Of a DNA stretch of 64,000 nt, positions 33,813 to 44,409 are shown one piece after another. A model generated the notes under the pieces. That model made no database searches and had not been told where the DNA came from. It was given only the letters and a program-made list of their open reading frames with translations. Every line of letters starts with the position of its first letter. The first letter of the stretch is position 1. The stretch covers positions 56,450-120,449 of the forward strand of contig JAODUP010001057.1 in assembly GCA_025642065.1 (NCBI GenBank), in the 5' to 3' direction. The DNA is from Paralvinella palmiformis. Lineage: Eukaryota; Annelida; Polychaeta; Terebellida; Alvinellidae. Both the position numbers and the translations under genes were made by a program.

Positions 33813-36800
33813 GTGTGTGTGATTTTTTAATATTACTTAGAATAATAGTAAACTTTGCAACATGTGGGATCATTTGCATTCCAAAATAGAAATTGATGGA
33901 TGAGTCCAGCTCCTGGATTACAATTGCACTAAGATTTGGATTGAATTAAATTTTTTATTAGCTTCATCTACTTAACTCCTTTAACCAACAGTATAAATAT
34001 TCTCGGCCTATCGTTTAAGCACCCGGCACTTGGTGCCAAGGGTCACAGGTATATGGTTATTCCCATGGTGAAAATGGTAGTGCTTTGCACTGGACACCTC
34101 TAGTAAGGTTCAGATCCCAATACACCTTGCCAACTAATTTTTGCAGGCTTTTACATTTCGGGGCACCGTTGAGTACAGAACAGCGGAGGTGGAATTTCAT
34201 GATTTTCAATGTAGGCTGGATTCTTGTTCTGAACATCTCGGTTTGAATAATGATCTACTGCCTAATACAATTGGAATTCAGATAGGAAAATACTTCTAGT
34301 GATAGATTAGTTTCTTGCTGTTCAGCATATTCCATTATTAAATGTTGTTATAGTCAACAAAGTGAAACAATTAGAGTAAATATTTTTTTATCGAAGTCTA
34401 CTAGTATCAGTTATTACTTGAAAATTGAAATGGTGACAGGCAGGATTTATTTACATTTTAAAATGAACTCATGGTTGGCGTTATTTCACGAGAAATAATA
34501 CTCAAATGCAATATATCAATGCCGGATTATTTCTCTTTAACAAAAGTGGCCGTAAAACTTCAATCATCATCATCATCACTAGCTTAATTGGCAAGGTCTA
34601 TTATGTTTCATCTGGTCAGGGTTGGGTTTCTGCCAGCTGGTAGGCAGAAAGTGGCAGAAACTCCTTTTTGCCAGCAGAAATAATAATTCCCAAAATGGGA
34701 GCTGTTGAACATGGTGCAGCCACTGGCTGAGCAATTGAAGTAAGATAGTGGGATGCTTCCTAAGGATTGCAAGATGAGAATTCATAACGATTTCAAGAAC
34801 CGAGAAATTGGCAGAAACAACTGATTTGAAAAACACAATCAAGTTTATTTAGTTGATATTCATACAGCATAAGGCTATAACGTCAAAACCATTTTTATGC
34901 TGCTGCATTAATTTTTAGATTCAGCTAATTCAGTGATCATGTTGCAATCAGTATTGAGCTTCCATGGATAGTGGAATACCATAACCTATTGATGTAGAAC
35001 CAGTTACTGTAGGTCCCGGCCATTAAGCCGACCTAAAAATCTGAACTTTTCCGTGTAGTATTTCCAGCCCAGGTGACGTTTTGAACACAGAAAATAATCT
35101 TGTTTTCATAAATTCGTTATTCATACTAGCAATGCACACCCAAAATTTTAACCCTCTAAAATATATACAAGAATCTGTTATTAGAATAAAGCTGAGTGAA
35201 AGAAGGAATATACTTTTTGAATTTTGCAAATCGGACCTATGGGTGTTGAGAAACCTTCGTTTTAGCTCACAATCTCATTGGAAACATGGTAATGGGAAAA
35301 CACTGGGCACAAATTACAATTTTTGGATTAACTGGTAAGTTTTATTAAGCAATTACACACATAAAACCAAATTGCTCTATAACCACACAAGACAAATTTA
35401 TCAAAATACACACACTTGTAGTATTTGATGTGCCAAATAACTTGGCGCTAAACATAATTTCCTACGCATAACACTAATCCAAGATGGCCGCCCAGAATTC
35501 AACATCATCCAGTCACATTAATCAAAAAGTCCACAGCATATGTGTAGTAATTGCTCCATTTTCCAGCTGTGCATTCTTAGTTCTGCATCTGCATTCCATA
35601 GAAATCACAGAGGTCACTGTATCACATGACCATATCCAAAATGGCCGACATTTTTTGGCACTAACTGGCGAATCGCCAACATGGGCGAGTAATATATCAA
35701 ATTAAAGCTCTTCACTAGCTGCATCAATTTCTTAGCACTGCAGCAAACAGAAAATCTCCTGAAAGACACAATTTTTCATTATTTAAAAGGATATCCCAAA
35801 CAATTATTTTATATGGAAAGACGGAAAATTGTCAAACAGTGGTGAAATTCGACTGGCTGACTTGCAGCTACAAACCACTCCTTAGAGGTTGGATTCTGGG
35901 ATATATTCACTTTAAATATTTGGAATCAGTAAATCTATCAGAATCGTATCATTTTTTGTATCACCAGAAATAGGAACTATAGTACGATTTGAACCCCACA
36001 TGTACTTGAATTAGGCTGAGCAACAGGTGAACTCACTTCACTTTCATATGTTGTTGTATATGTTTCTGTTACTTGTGGAACTGGTAGGCCTGATTTAGGG
36101 AATGAAAATATTTCGGTTAAAAACTTAGTAAGTTTTGCCCCTCTAAGCTTTTTGCTGTGCTCAGAAATACGTTTCATTTTCAGTCGAAGAAGGCGAAGCA
36201 TATGGCCCTCCAAGTTCACACCAGACCACTATGACAACCAATGTGCAGCAGTGTCGGCACTCTCTTTGCTGGCATGCTTGTATATTTCACAGATGATGAC
36301 CTTAGTGATAGCATCTGGGTTGAGCTTCTGTCCATAACGTTTCTTCAATTCTTGATAAGCCATTCTGAAAAAAAGATAAAATTAGTTTTATTCAAGAACC
36401 CTCCTAAGAAGTTCTGACCACCAGATGCAGTTTACTCTTGTAAAGAGTGCCGTAAAAAGCAGCCCAAACAAGAATCCATGTGTATATCACATAGAGAGAT
36501 TAACCTACCTAACACCACAAGTGGTATAGGTTCTAGAGGGTTAACCTCGCAGACTGGACCTTTAAACTCAACAACTGACTGTGCCTATGACCACAAGAGT
36601 GGTTACAAGCCAATGGCCAGGATGACGGTTGAGTAAGTGGTCAGTAGTGTTTCCCCCATAAATAAACAAAATCAGTTTAAGATTGTTTATAACTAACTGC
36701 AGTGACCCTTTAAGTCACTTTTGTTTTTAATCAGTTGATTATTTTCACAATGTATAAACTTAATCTTACAGTATCCTTTCACATCATTTCTAAAAACAAA

Positions 36801-39800
36801 TACTCACGTGGCTTTGTTTACAACGGTGACGTCACCACGAGCCAATCGGCGCCCGTGAATCCAACCACGTGATCGAGAACTCCTAGTTCTAAAAATAGAA
36901 CGTTCGCTGGAGAGCGTCGCGTCAACAAATGAGTCGAATCCGGAGACTTCTCTGACTTTGAGCGTTGATCTCCACGAAGTTTTCCAATTAAATGTAATAT
37001 ATTATAGATCCTAAGATGCAGAAGAATGTTATTTCACTATATGCGAATGAACGATTTCGATATCTGGTCCCGTTTCTGAGAAATAGACGCGTGACTTTAT
37101 GACTTCACTATTCAAACTTCCCGCAACGGATAGTTACCGTTCAAGCACCGGAGTGAAGGCCAGCTCGAGTTCTGATTGGTCATAAATTTATATTAAAATA
37201 TTCAAACGCACTCCGCGGTAGTTAATTTTATAAACGGGGATGTCGCAACCCGTGACCTGATAAATCTGGATCGTCGACGGACTCGCTTTCCGGAGCAACT
37301 TATTGTTTTAAAATCGCTCTTGAATAATAAGTTTGCGGTGGATTTAAAAGTTTTAGTATCAAGTTAAAGATATTTTTCCTGGCTTTTTAATGATATGAGA
37401 GTGGGTTTAATAGCTCTTTCGGTTGTTGCGCTATAAACTGTTGAAATTTGTGAACCTGCCAAATCCGGTTTGTCCAACAGGGTTGCAGCTGGGATGTGCA
37501 TTGCTATTCATACCCATGTGTTTTGTATACTGTCAATAGATCAAGGCAAATTATAACCATCGTTTACACAAACTGTTAGTGCATACAATAGGACCTCAAA
37601 CTTAAATTAATGGCGTGATTAAACATTCAATGAACCGTATATGAAGTCAATGGCTTAGAAGTAATTAAACATATTGTCAATTACTACTGAGCCTTTGATG
37701 GTATGTTTTGGTCACTAACGCGGCAATAACCAAGACAATGTAATTGTAAATTACCTGTATATGAGGTCAGTTAGTAACTATAACTCTCTATTGAAAATTA
37801 ATTAATCAGTAATTATTCCATTATTGATATAAATATGCCCATACAAAATATGTATATGGGGGAACCCTAATGTCTATGCCGCCAAACGAATGAGATATGA
37901 AGCTCTTGGGTATGGGATGTCTTAGGTATGAGTTGTCTTGTTACCAGCGCTGCCTTCGTGAAATGCGCTACTGAGTCAAACAACGGTTATCCATAATTAC
38001 AAAAATTAGATAATTCTACATATAAATATTGATTTTCATTATAAAGCCATGTATAATTATCATCAACTTGTTTCACTTCTATTTTCACTCTGACTGCATG
38101 AGTTTAAATCAAAATAATGATTGATGTCCATTTGCATCTAGATCTAGACTAGGTCACTAGCGTCTAGACGGCTGCTAACACACTGAAAATGTCTCTCTTG
38201 ATGACTGGATTTTTTGACACTGAAATAGCACTGGCCATTAAGCTGACCCCCAAAATAAGGGTCAAAATGTTGACACAAAGTCTCAGCTTAATGGCCGGGA
38301 CCTATGGTATATTTAATTGGATGGAATGAATCAAATCCTCAGATTTAGTGAGAAATTGTGGGCGTTTCAAATAGATTTTTAACCAATTTCTTCCTAGCTT
38401 TCAAAAGCAAATGTTTGCAGACACCTATTACAGTGTTCTTGAAGATATTGATGTAGTACATTAATCAGCTGGATGATGTTTCTTTTGTGTAATACAATTA
38501 TTGAATTTAGGCAGTTTCTGATATTTTTAAGCTGTATGATTCATACGTCAAATACCACTTTAATGTTTGGTTTGGCTTGCAGGATTTGTCATCTATCGTA
38601 TCCGTATTCGTCGTGGTGGTCGTAAGAGGCCTGTTGCCAAGGGTCAAGTGTATGGGAAGCCTTCTAACTGTGGTATTAACCAGCTGAAGAACCAGAGGTC
38701 TCTCCAAGCAGTTGCTGAGGTATGTACGTCATGGTTTACGTAGATTTTGGTAAGTAATGGAATTTGGAAAAGTTGGTGTTTTAGTTGGTGTGGAAAAAAT
38801 GTCAGTTTGGTAAACAACACCATGGTACTAATAATACAATAGCACTGATGCAGTAACCACAGAGATTTTGTCATCTAATCCCACCATCAGACTTCTGTTC
38901 TAATGTTTGAGCTACAGATCTTGGCAGGGTTCCTACAAAACCTGGAAAATAACAAATTCATTTTTCAGGTCCTAGAAATATCCTTGAATTTTGCAAAATC
39001 AGGAAATATCCTGGAAAAAATATTGCCCGTGAAATATTCAATTAGATAAAAAAAGGCTATGAATAAATATTATGCCTGTAGAAGAAAACCTTGATTGTTG
39101 AAGAAAAAGAATACGTGTAAATAGTCTTGATATCCTGCATTAGTTAAAATTTAAATAAAAGTTAGCTGAATCATATAGTTAGGAGGGGTGAGGAGGAGGC
39201 TGTACCATAAAAATGCCAATAATTGATCATACTATGATTTTTTTGGACTTGATTTATTGTTTTTAAGTCTTGTATACTTTGTCCTGGAAATGGTAATTTT
39301 GTCCTGGAAAAAATAGTATTTCCTTGTTTGTATAAACTGAGCCAGCCAGTAATCAGTGGTTATAACAATGCACAGAGTATTTCCAAAGAACTCTTTGTAT
39401 GCGACTATCAATATTGGATACTTCGGTACAATGAGTATGGAAAACTGATGAAAATGTTGAATGGTAGTTATATAGTTCAATTTATCCAGATAGGCTAAAC
39501 TGATATAACTAAAACAGAAGATTGAAAGTATTATTGTCCCTTTTATACCAACTAGAAATGATTATCTACTTGTATATCAGACATGGGATCAATTCCTGGC
39601 ATTGATTATTTAAAAAAATGGAATTTGAATTGAGAAATTTAGAATTGGAATTGAAGTTTCCTACCAAAAAAAATTTATCCATAAATTAATTTACCATTTT
39701 TATAATGTTAACACTTATATGTGGTGTTACCAATATACTTGAACCATAATGATCCAGAACTTTTGTTCCTTTTATATATATATATATTAAATCCACAAAT

Positions 39801-40402
39801 TAATTTACCATTTAATTTTTTAATTCAGAAATATTTCTTCGATAACAATCCTACTTGGAATATAAACTACTCGGGCTAGGCATTCCCAGTAGGTACTCGG
39901 AGTACCTATTCATTGTAAAAACTATTAGGCAAAAAAGATTTGAGCGAAAAAATAATGGAATTGGTAAAAATGGAATTGACCCCATGTCTGGTGTATATAC
40001 ACTGATATTATCAGATTACCAAATAAAGTCTATTGTTTTGCAGCCCCCACATTGAGAGCATAATGATTAAAACTTTTTTTGCTATGCACATTCCAGGAGC
40101 GTGTTGGTCGCAAATGCAAAGCGCTGCGTGTCCTGAACAGTTACTGGGTGGCTCAGGACTCTACCTACAAGTTCTTCGAGGTGATTGCCATTGACCCGTT
40201 CCACAAGGCTATCCGCCGTGATCCAACCTTACAGTGGATCTGTAAGCCAACAGCCAAGCACCGCGAGATGCGTGGTCTGACGTCGGCCAACCGAAAGTCG
40301 CGTGGGCTTGGCAAAGGTCATCTCTTCTCGAAGACTATTGGTGGCTCTCGTCGTGCTGCCGGCAAGAGGAACAACCTGATGCAGGCTCACAGACGACGAT
40401 AG
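33641..40402 (+). CDS. RPL15: 60S ribosomal protein L15 (eL15), three coding exons, 204 aa
   Basis: A structural protein of the large ribosomal subunit (eL15), cytoplasmic and nucleolar. Coding exons are 33641-33812, 38583-38719 and 40097-40402. Phases 1 and 0 join cleanly and total 615 nt, giving 204 aa, the length of the vertebrate protein. Conserved blocks are [106 protein letters not shown] and TIGGSRRA. Splice sites are standard (CAAG/GTGTGT, ttgcag, GAG/GTATGT, ttccag). The start ATG lies 11 nt into an exon beginning at 33630 after a ttctttag acceptor, so at least one 5' noncoding exon lies upstream. No frame damage or missing segment is seen, and retaining introns rules out a processed pseudogene. 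Confidence 0.97.
34017..34050 (+). mobile_element. SINE family 3 head fragment
   Basis: aagcacccggcacttggtgc and caagggtcacaggt are identical to the head of the SINE at 24713-25073; the rest is missing. Confidence 0.7.
34538..34579 (+). mobile_element. SINE family 1 3' end
   Basis: It shows caaaagtggccgtaaaactt followed by a (TCA)n tail. Confidence 0.7.
35977..36363 (-). pseudogene. unrecognised coding exon with an in-frame stop, antisense in RPL15 intron 1
   Basis: After a tctttttttcag acceptor an ATG opens [19 protein letters not shown]..., continues through [20 protein letters not shown], hits TAG, then stays open as [20 protein letters not shown]... to 35977. The text looks protein-like on both sides of the stop (charged, amphipathic, no repeats). 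A CAG-to-TAG change or a read error would explain it. I do not recognise the family. It may be a decayed gene, a transposon-carried gene or a live gene with one assembly error. The motif cluster at 36805-36871 lies upstream in the right direction. Confidence 0.4.
36805..36871 (-). promoter_or_regulatory. promoter-like cluster: CRE palindrome, CCAAT box, two E-boxes
   Basis: GGTGACGTCACC (36826-36837) is a perfect 12-bp palindrome containing a full CRE. CACGTG E-boxes lie at 36805-36810 and 36866-36871, and CCAAT at 36842-36846. This is a tight set in otherwise AT-rich DNA. It may drive the antisense exon at 36363 or act as an enhancer in RPL15 intron 1. Function is inferred. Confidence 0.35.
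38231..38307. repeat. short hairpin element, possible MITE
   Basis: Perfect 13-bp arms GGCCATTAAGCTG (38233-38245) and CAGCTTAATGGCC (38284-38296). The outer sequence ccgggacctatgg recurs in reverse orientation at 35010-35027 as TAGGTCCCGGCCATTAAG, so the sequence is dispersed. Confidence 0.55.
38583..38719 (+). CDS. RPL15: RPL15 second coding exon
   Basis: It lies between acceptor tttggcttgcag and donor GAG/GTATGT. It completes the split Gly codon and encodes [20 protein letters not shown] through SLQAVAE, phase 0 at its end. The exon is too short to appear as a free-standing open frame; it was found by splice sites and protein match. Confidence 0.96.
39578..39990. mobile_element. hAT-like MITE, copy 2 (413 bp), in RPL15 intron 2
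   Basis: The ends are CAGACATGGGATCAATTCC and GGAATTGACCCCATGTCTG. Flanking octamers TTGTATAT (39570-39577) and GTGTATAT (39991-39998) match at 7 of 8 positions. The interior matches copy 1 in inverted orientation (for example the atcctacttgg block). Confidence 0.85.
40097..40402 (+). CDS. RPL15: RPL15 last coding exon
   Basis: It follows acceptor cacattccag and encodes [20 protein letters not shown] through the basic C-terminus AHRRR with a TAG stop at 40400-40402. The basic, Arg/Lys-rich tail is typical of eL15. Confidence 0.97.
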   Translation, partial: ERVGRKCKALRVLNSYWVAQDSTYKFFEVIAIDPFHKAIRRDPTLQWICKPTAKHREMRGLTSANRKSRGLGKGHLFSKTIGGSRRAAGKRNNLMQAHRRR

Positions 40403-40493
40403 ATGTAGAAGATACTGAATACCATCTGAAGTGTGAGATTAGAGTAAGAGACATCGATGTTTATCATTGGGGAAGTGTGTACATTGTAAGGTC

Positions 40494-40499
40494 AATAAA
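40494..40499 (+). terminator. RPL15: RPL15 poly(A) signal AATAAA
   Basis: AATAAA lies 92 nt after the stop codon in gtcaataaagtattgc, consistent with the very short 3' UTR usual for ribosomal protein mRNAs. Confidence 0.8.
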
Positions 40500-40519
40500 G
40501 TATTGCATTCCTCAGTACT

Positions 40520-40890
40520 AGTTTAGTTCTTCTCTTGTATGTGTGTGATGTTGCTGAATTAATAGACATATTATGATAGAATGTGTATATGGTTTGGTTG
40601 TGGGTGAGATCGGAAATTTCTCTGGGAAATACCAATTTGGATGTGTTTGGTTTCTGCGAGAAGTTACTGATTTTTTGTAGAGAAACATTTGTCTGTGTGT
40701 AGAGTTTTCATTGCAGGGATCGTTATCAGTTTGGATAAATGGGGTTGGATTTTTTAATTCATTCAGTGATTGTGATGTTTTAGGTTGAAAACTACAAATT
40801 CTTTTGATACCAACATATTTATTCAGAACTCTGCACAATTTACATGACTTTATTCTGGCTGTGAACCCCATTTATATATGGAAGTATAAA
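40520..40890. other. RPL15 downstream flank
   Basis: No gene is recognised. A 117-codon minus frame (40518-40871) starts within 20 bp of the RPL15 poly(A) site and has no domain. Confidence 0.5.
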
Positions 40891-40892
40891 GC

Positions 40893-41275
40893 TACGTAGG
40901 CTTTCGTGCAGTGGTTAGAGTACTGTAGGGGCAAACCTAAGTTGTGGGTTTGAATCCACATCTGCAGATTGCACATATTACATGGTAATATAATAATAAT
41001 GGTCGAAATGGCAGTTTTTAACGTGGCTGGCAACCTCAAATGAGGGAGACACAAATGGTCTGTAATTTACAGCTTCCCCATGGAGAATAATTATAAATAA
41101 ATTTTGAATAAATGGCATGTTTGGTGGAAAAAACCTTGCCAGTTGCCTGGTTAGATGAAAAACTCCCCCCTACTATATTGCTATAGAGGCGCGAATCTGT
41201 GACCTCCAGCACAGAATGACCATAGAGCCATAAGCAAATAGTCTCGTGCTCTACATATGTGACATGGTATGATGC
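40893..41275. mobile_element. tRNA-like SINE head (+) next to SINE family 2 (-)
   Basis: At 40893-40965 a plus-strand tRNA-like head has cgtgcagtggttagagtact and a gggtttgaatccac B-box. At 40985-41275 a minus-strand family-2 SINE shows cctcaaatgagggagac, ggtctgtaatttacagcttc and cttgccagttgcctggtt. Confidence 0.75.
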
Positions 41276-41279
41276 ACTT

Positions 41280-41660
41280 GTTTGATTATTTAATGTTTGG
41301 TGGCTGACACGCAAGGTATTCTCTGTAAGAGTGGTGATTAAACAACCAGGATATAAACCAGTACATCATACGTGATATGAATTCATTCACGATTCCTTGA
41401 TGACGGCTTGATCCCAAATATAAAACTTCAAAAACAGATTTACTACTTTTTTCCTATTGCTCATTCTCACATAAGATTAGCACTTTGTGGCTGCTGCTTA
41501 GTTAATATTGTACAGGGTTTATCGAGCACCCAATGCCATTCTATTGCTAATGTAAATAATGGAAAAGCTCTACTGGAGTCACACATTATACAATGCCTAA
41601 TGTATAATTTCAACCTGGCTGATAATCAGTAAAATTTGTGTGTGAAAGGCTTCCCGTGAT

Positions 41661-41700
<40 letters not shown>

Positions 41701-41701
41701 C

Positions 41702-41732
<31 letters not shown>

Positions 41733-43567
41733 CCATAAATGAAATAATATATCTACTAACTGATTTTACACATTGATGGGTATTGGCGTGAATGTTTGGG
41801 TTAAAATTCTATTGCAATTATCCATATATGTTGGTAGGTTTGCGTCCCTTTAACTGAAGTGGTAATGTGACGTAGAAATCATTCTGTAAGCCACTTGTCG
41901 TGGTACCTTTATAACGGGCACTTCTGTATAATGGACATCCCGCTACCATCTTTGTGTCGTGGTTCTTAATAATAAGAAATTTTTAAATATGCACTGGGAT
42001 CTAGTTTACGTTTAGTAAAAACGATCTCCTGAGCTAGGATTAAAATTTGCTCCTGTGAAAGGCTACTAGGGCCTTCGACCCATATAACTAGGGGTTTAGA
42101 ATAATTAATTTTTTTAATGAGTCAAGATCATAGTTCCAATCTTAATCCCAACCGATGTCGGGTTCACTTACATTTAAAAAATTTGTCATACGTTTTGTGA
42201 ACAGAAACACACGTTCTGTAGGATGAGGCTGTCGTACTTTTCTGGATTCCTGTCCGGATCATTTGAAACCTCTAGATGATAAATCATCATGTGCTGGCCG
42301 TTCCCAGACGGCTTTGGTACCAGCGACAGTCTGACCCCGACTACGTTACCCATAAATTACTCACTGGGTGTGCGAAAATATCCATTTTAGTGATGATTAC
42401 ATCTTTAGACCCCGAACGTGTAATATAGCTCAACAGGAAATTGTCCGCGAAATTCTTAAACCTATAGCGACTGTGACTTGTTAGCGTGACAGAGAGCCTG
42501 GTTAGATAATCTTAGCAACTATGTAGGAATTATAATCGTCGAGTAGTTATATCTGTAGTCACGCCGCCATGGACGAATAAACAGTTGCGCGTTGTTACAA
42601 AAAGATTATACTCGAACATCTAAAGATCATGGGCCTATATTGTCGCTCGTTAAGCCGGCGACCCTGGAGGCCTGTGAACTTGACAATTCGTGTGCGTGTT
42701 CATTAAAAAGAAACTTCACTGAGAGGTATAAGAACTCGAATAACACAGAACACCAATTAGCCAGCATAAAGTGCTGCCACCGCCATCTGCCTTGCCGGTG
42801 TTACTAAATCTGACTCCATATATATATATATATGTACGTTGTACACATTGATGCCCCGTTATTATAATCTGTTCGTCGGGATCGCATTTAAATGGACATC
42901 ACTGATACACCGATGCTTCGAATGGGTACACAATTATCTCAGATAGGTGCCTCGACAGTTTTTGCTCTCCTCTGACTTTTGTATGATAAGTTCAAATGTA
43001 CTGCACGTTTTCGGAGATATTCAATACGCTATACCTAACTTTTTATTTATAACACCATAAGTCTTTTAATTGACCTTCTTATGCACACAGTCCACTGTCT
43101 GTAGCCAGATATAAACCGAAACACATGAATATTTAGTCCTGTTATGGTCAATTAAATTGGTATGTGTTTTTTTTTAACACCGGGAGCTGTAACGCAGTTA
43201 ACAATTGGATTTGATGAGATGTAGCGCAATGCGCTACCGAGTTGAACTCGACATGTATTATGATAACATATGATCTTAAAAACACTTGCTATGTTGAAAT
43301 ATATAGTACTATGAAGTAACAGATTAATTTGAGAAACAAGTTTACTACCAATTCGCTTCATCACTTCTGTCATTATTTAGGTCTTATACATTCATACATA
43401 TTCATCCCATTAATTTGTTATTAATGTGTTTATATTTGTATTCGTACACCAAGATGATTAGAGGTTTTATTTACAAATAGTTATCCAACTGATTACACAT
43501 GACTAACAAAAGCCTGTAACACAATATATTAACAAAGGGTGCAAAGATTTGCAGCAATAAATACATA

Positions 43568-43603
<36 letters not shown>

Positions 43604-43604
43604 T

Positions 43605-43635
<31 letters not shown>

Positions 43636-43850
43636 CATAGAAAGGTACAATATGTATAATATAAACATTATGATATTTATATTTGATTCACACACACACA
43701 CACACACAAATTTAAAAAAGGAAATTACCTTGAAATTACGGTTTTTTAATGACTAAACATTGACAAGAATAATTAGATATATCGACACACCTGTAAAGTC
43801 AAACTTTGATGTATGAGTTATCACTTCTATATTTGTTATGTATATCACTG

Positions 43851-43894
<44 letters not shown>

Positions 43895-44038
43895 AAATAA
43901 TGAACACGAATTAGTAAAGAAAAGCTCAAAGATTAAGTATTTTTTGTACACACTCCCTTGATCGCGTACGCACCCATGCACACAGACATACGGACACACG
44001 CGATGGCGCACTTTTCTCTCACAGTCGTACATATCACA
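41280..44038. other. no recognisable gene; several (TA)n tracts
   Basis: TA microsatellites lie at about 41667-41695, 41703-41730, 43579-43634 and 43856-43890, with a CA tract near 43689. The TRIM gene's 3' UTR must begin here. An antisense AATAAA (TTTATT at 43466-43471) is one possible poly(A) signal. Confidence 0.5.
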
Positions 44039-44197
44039 CTAGTCGAAGTCCAACAGGTTATACAGCCAAAGTCCATGGTCTTCAATGGCAACAACTAGAT
44101 ATCTGTCCTCATCACAAAGACTGATCCCTAATGGTGGGCCTATTGTCTGGACAACATGTCTGATGAAGTTACCGTTGGGAGTAAACAAGGACACTAC
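44039..44197 (-). CDS. TRIM-type gene, terminal coding exon
   Basis: This exon of 53 codons including the stop was found by extending the propeller. It reads VVSLFTPNGNFIRHVVQTIG, then GISLCDEDRYLVVAIEDHGLWLYNL, ending in LDFD and TAG (44039-44041). The text is a typical NHL blade, completing the propeller that the main exon leaves unfinished. Confidence 0.9.
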   Translation of the reverse strand, partial: VVSLFTPNGNFIRHVVQTIGPPLGISLCDEDRYLVVAIEDHGLWLYNLLDFD

Positions 44198-44374
44198 CTA
44201 AAATATAAAAAAGAAGAAATATTAATGTTTTATGTTATCATATCATATCCAATTTTAGTAATAACAGCAAGGTGTTATTGTGAATGCAAGTTTATGTGTA
44301 CGTTTCTTAGAAAAGTAGTGTTTCATGAGTAACTACAGCTTATTTGTAAGCAATAACGCTGATTGAAATAGGTG

Positions 44375-44409
<35 letters not shown>

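Larger units (their letters stand above)
33813..38582 (+). other. RPL15 intron 1
   Basis: This 4.8-kb intron holds a SINE head fragment (34017-34050), a SINE 3' end (34538-34579), an antisense decayed coding exon (35977-36363), a promoter-like motif cluster (36805-36871) and a hairpin element (38233-38296). Two YY1-like words (AAGATGGCCGCC near 35482 and AAAATGGCCGAC near 35638) lie in it. No snoRNA with convincing paired boxes was found. Confidence 0.8.

Noticed and set aside
39446..39503. Possible C/D snoRNA in RPL15 intron 2 (ctgatga ... ctga)
   Set aside because: The C box lacks the purine start, there is no terminal stem, and no guide region could be defended.
40518..40871. 117-codon minus frame downstream of RPL15
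   Set aside because: No domain, low-complexity ends and no promoter or splice support.
40893..40965. Possible true tRNA gene
   Set aside because: A- and B-box-like words are present, but the cloverleaf stems do not pair well and it sits among SINEs; treated as a SINE head.
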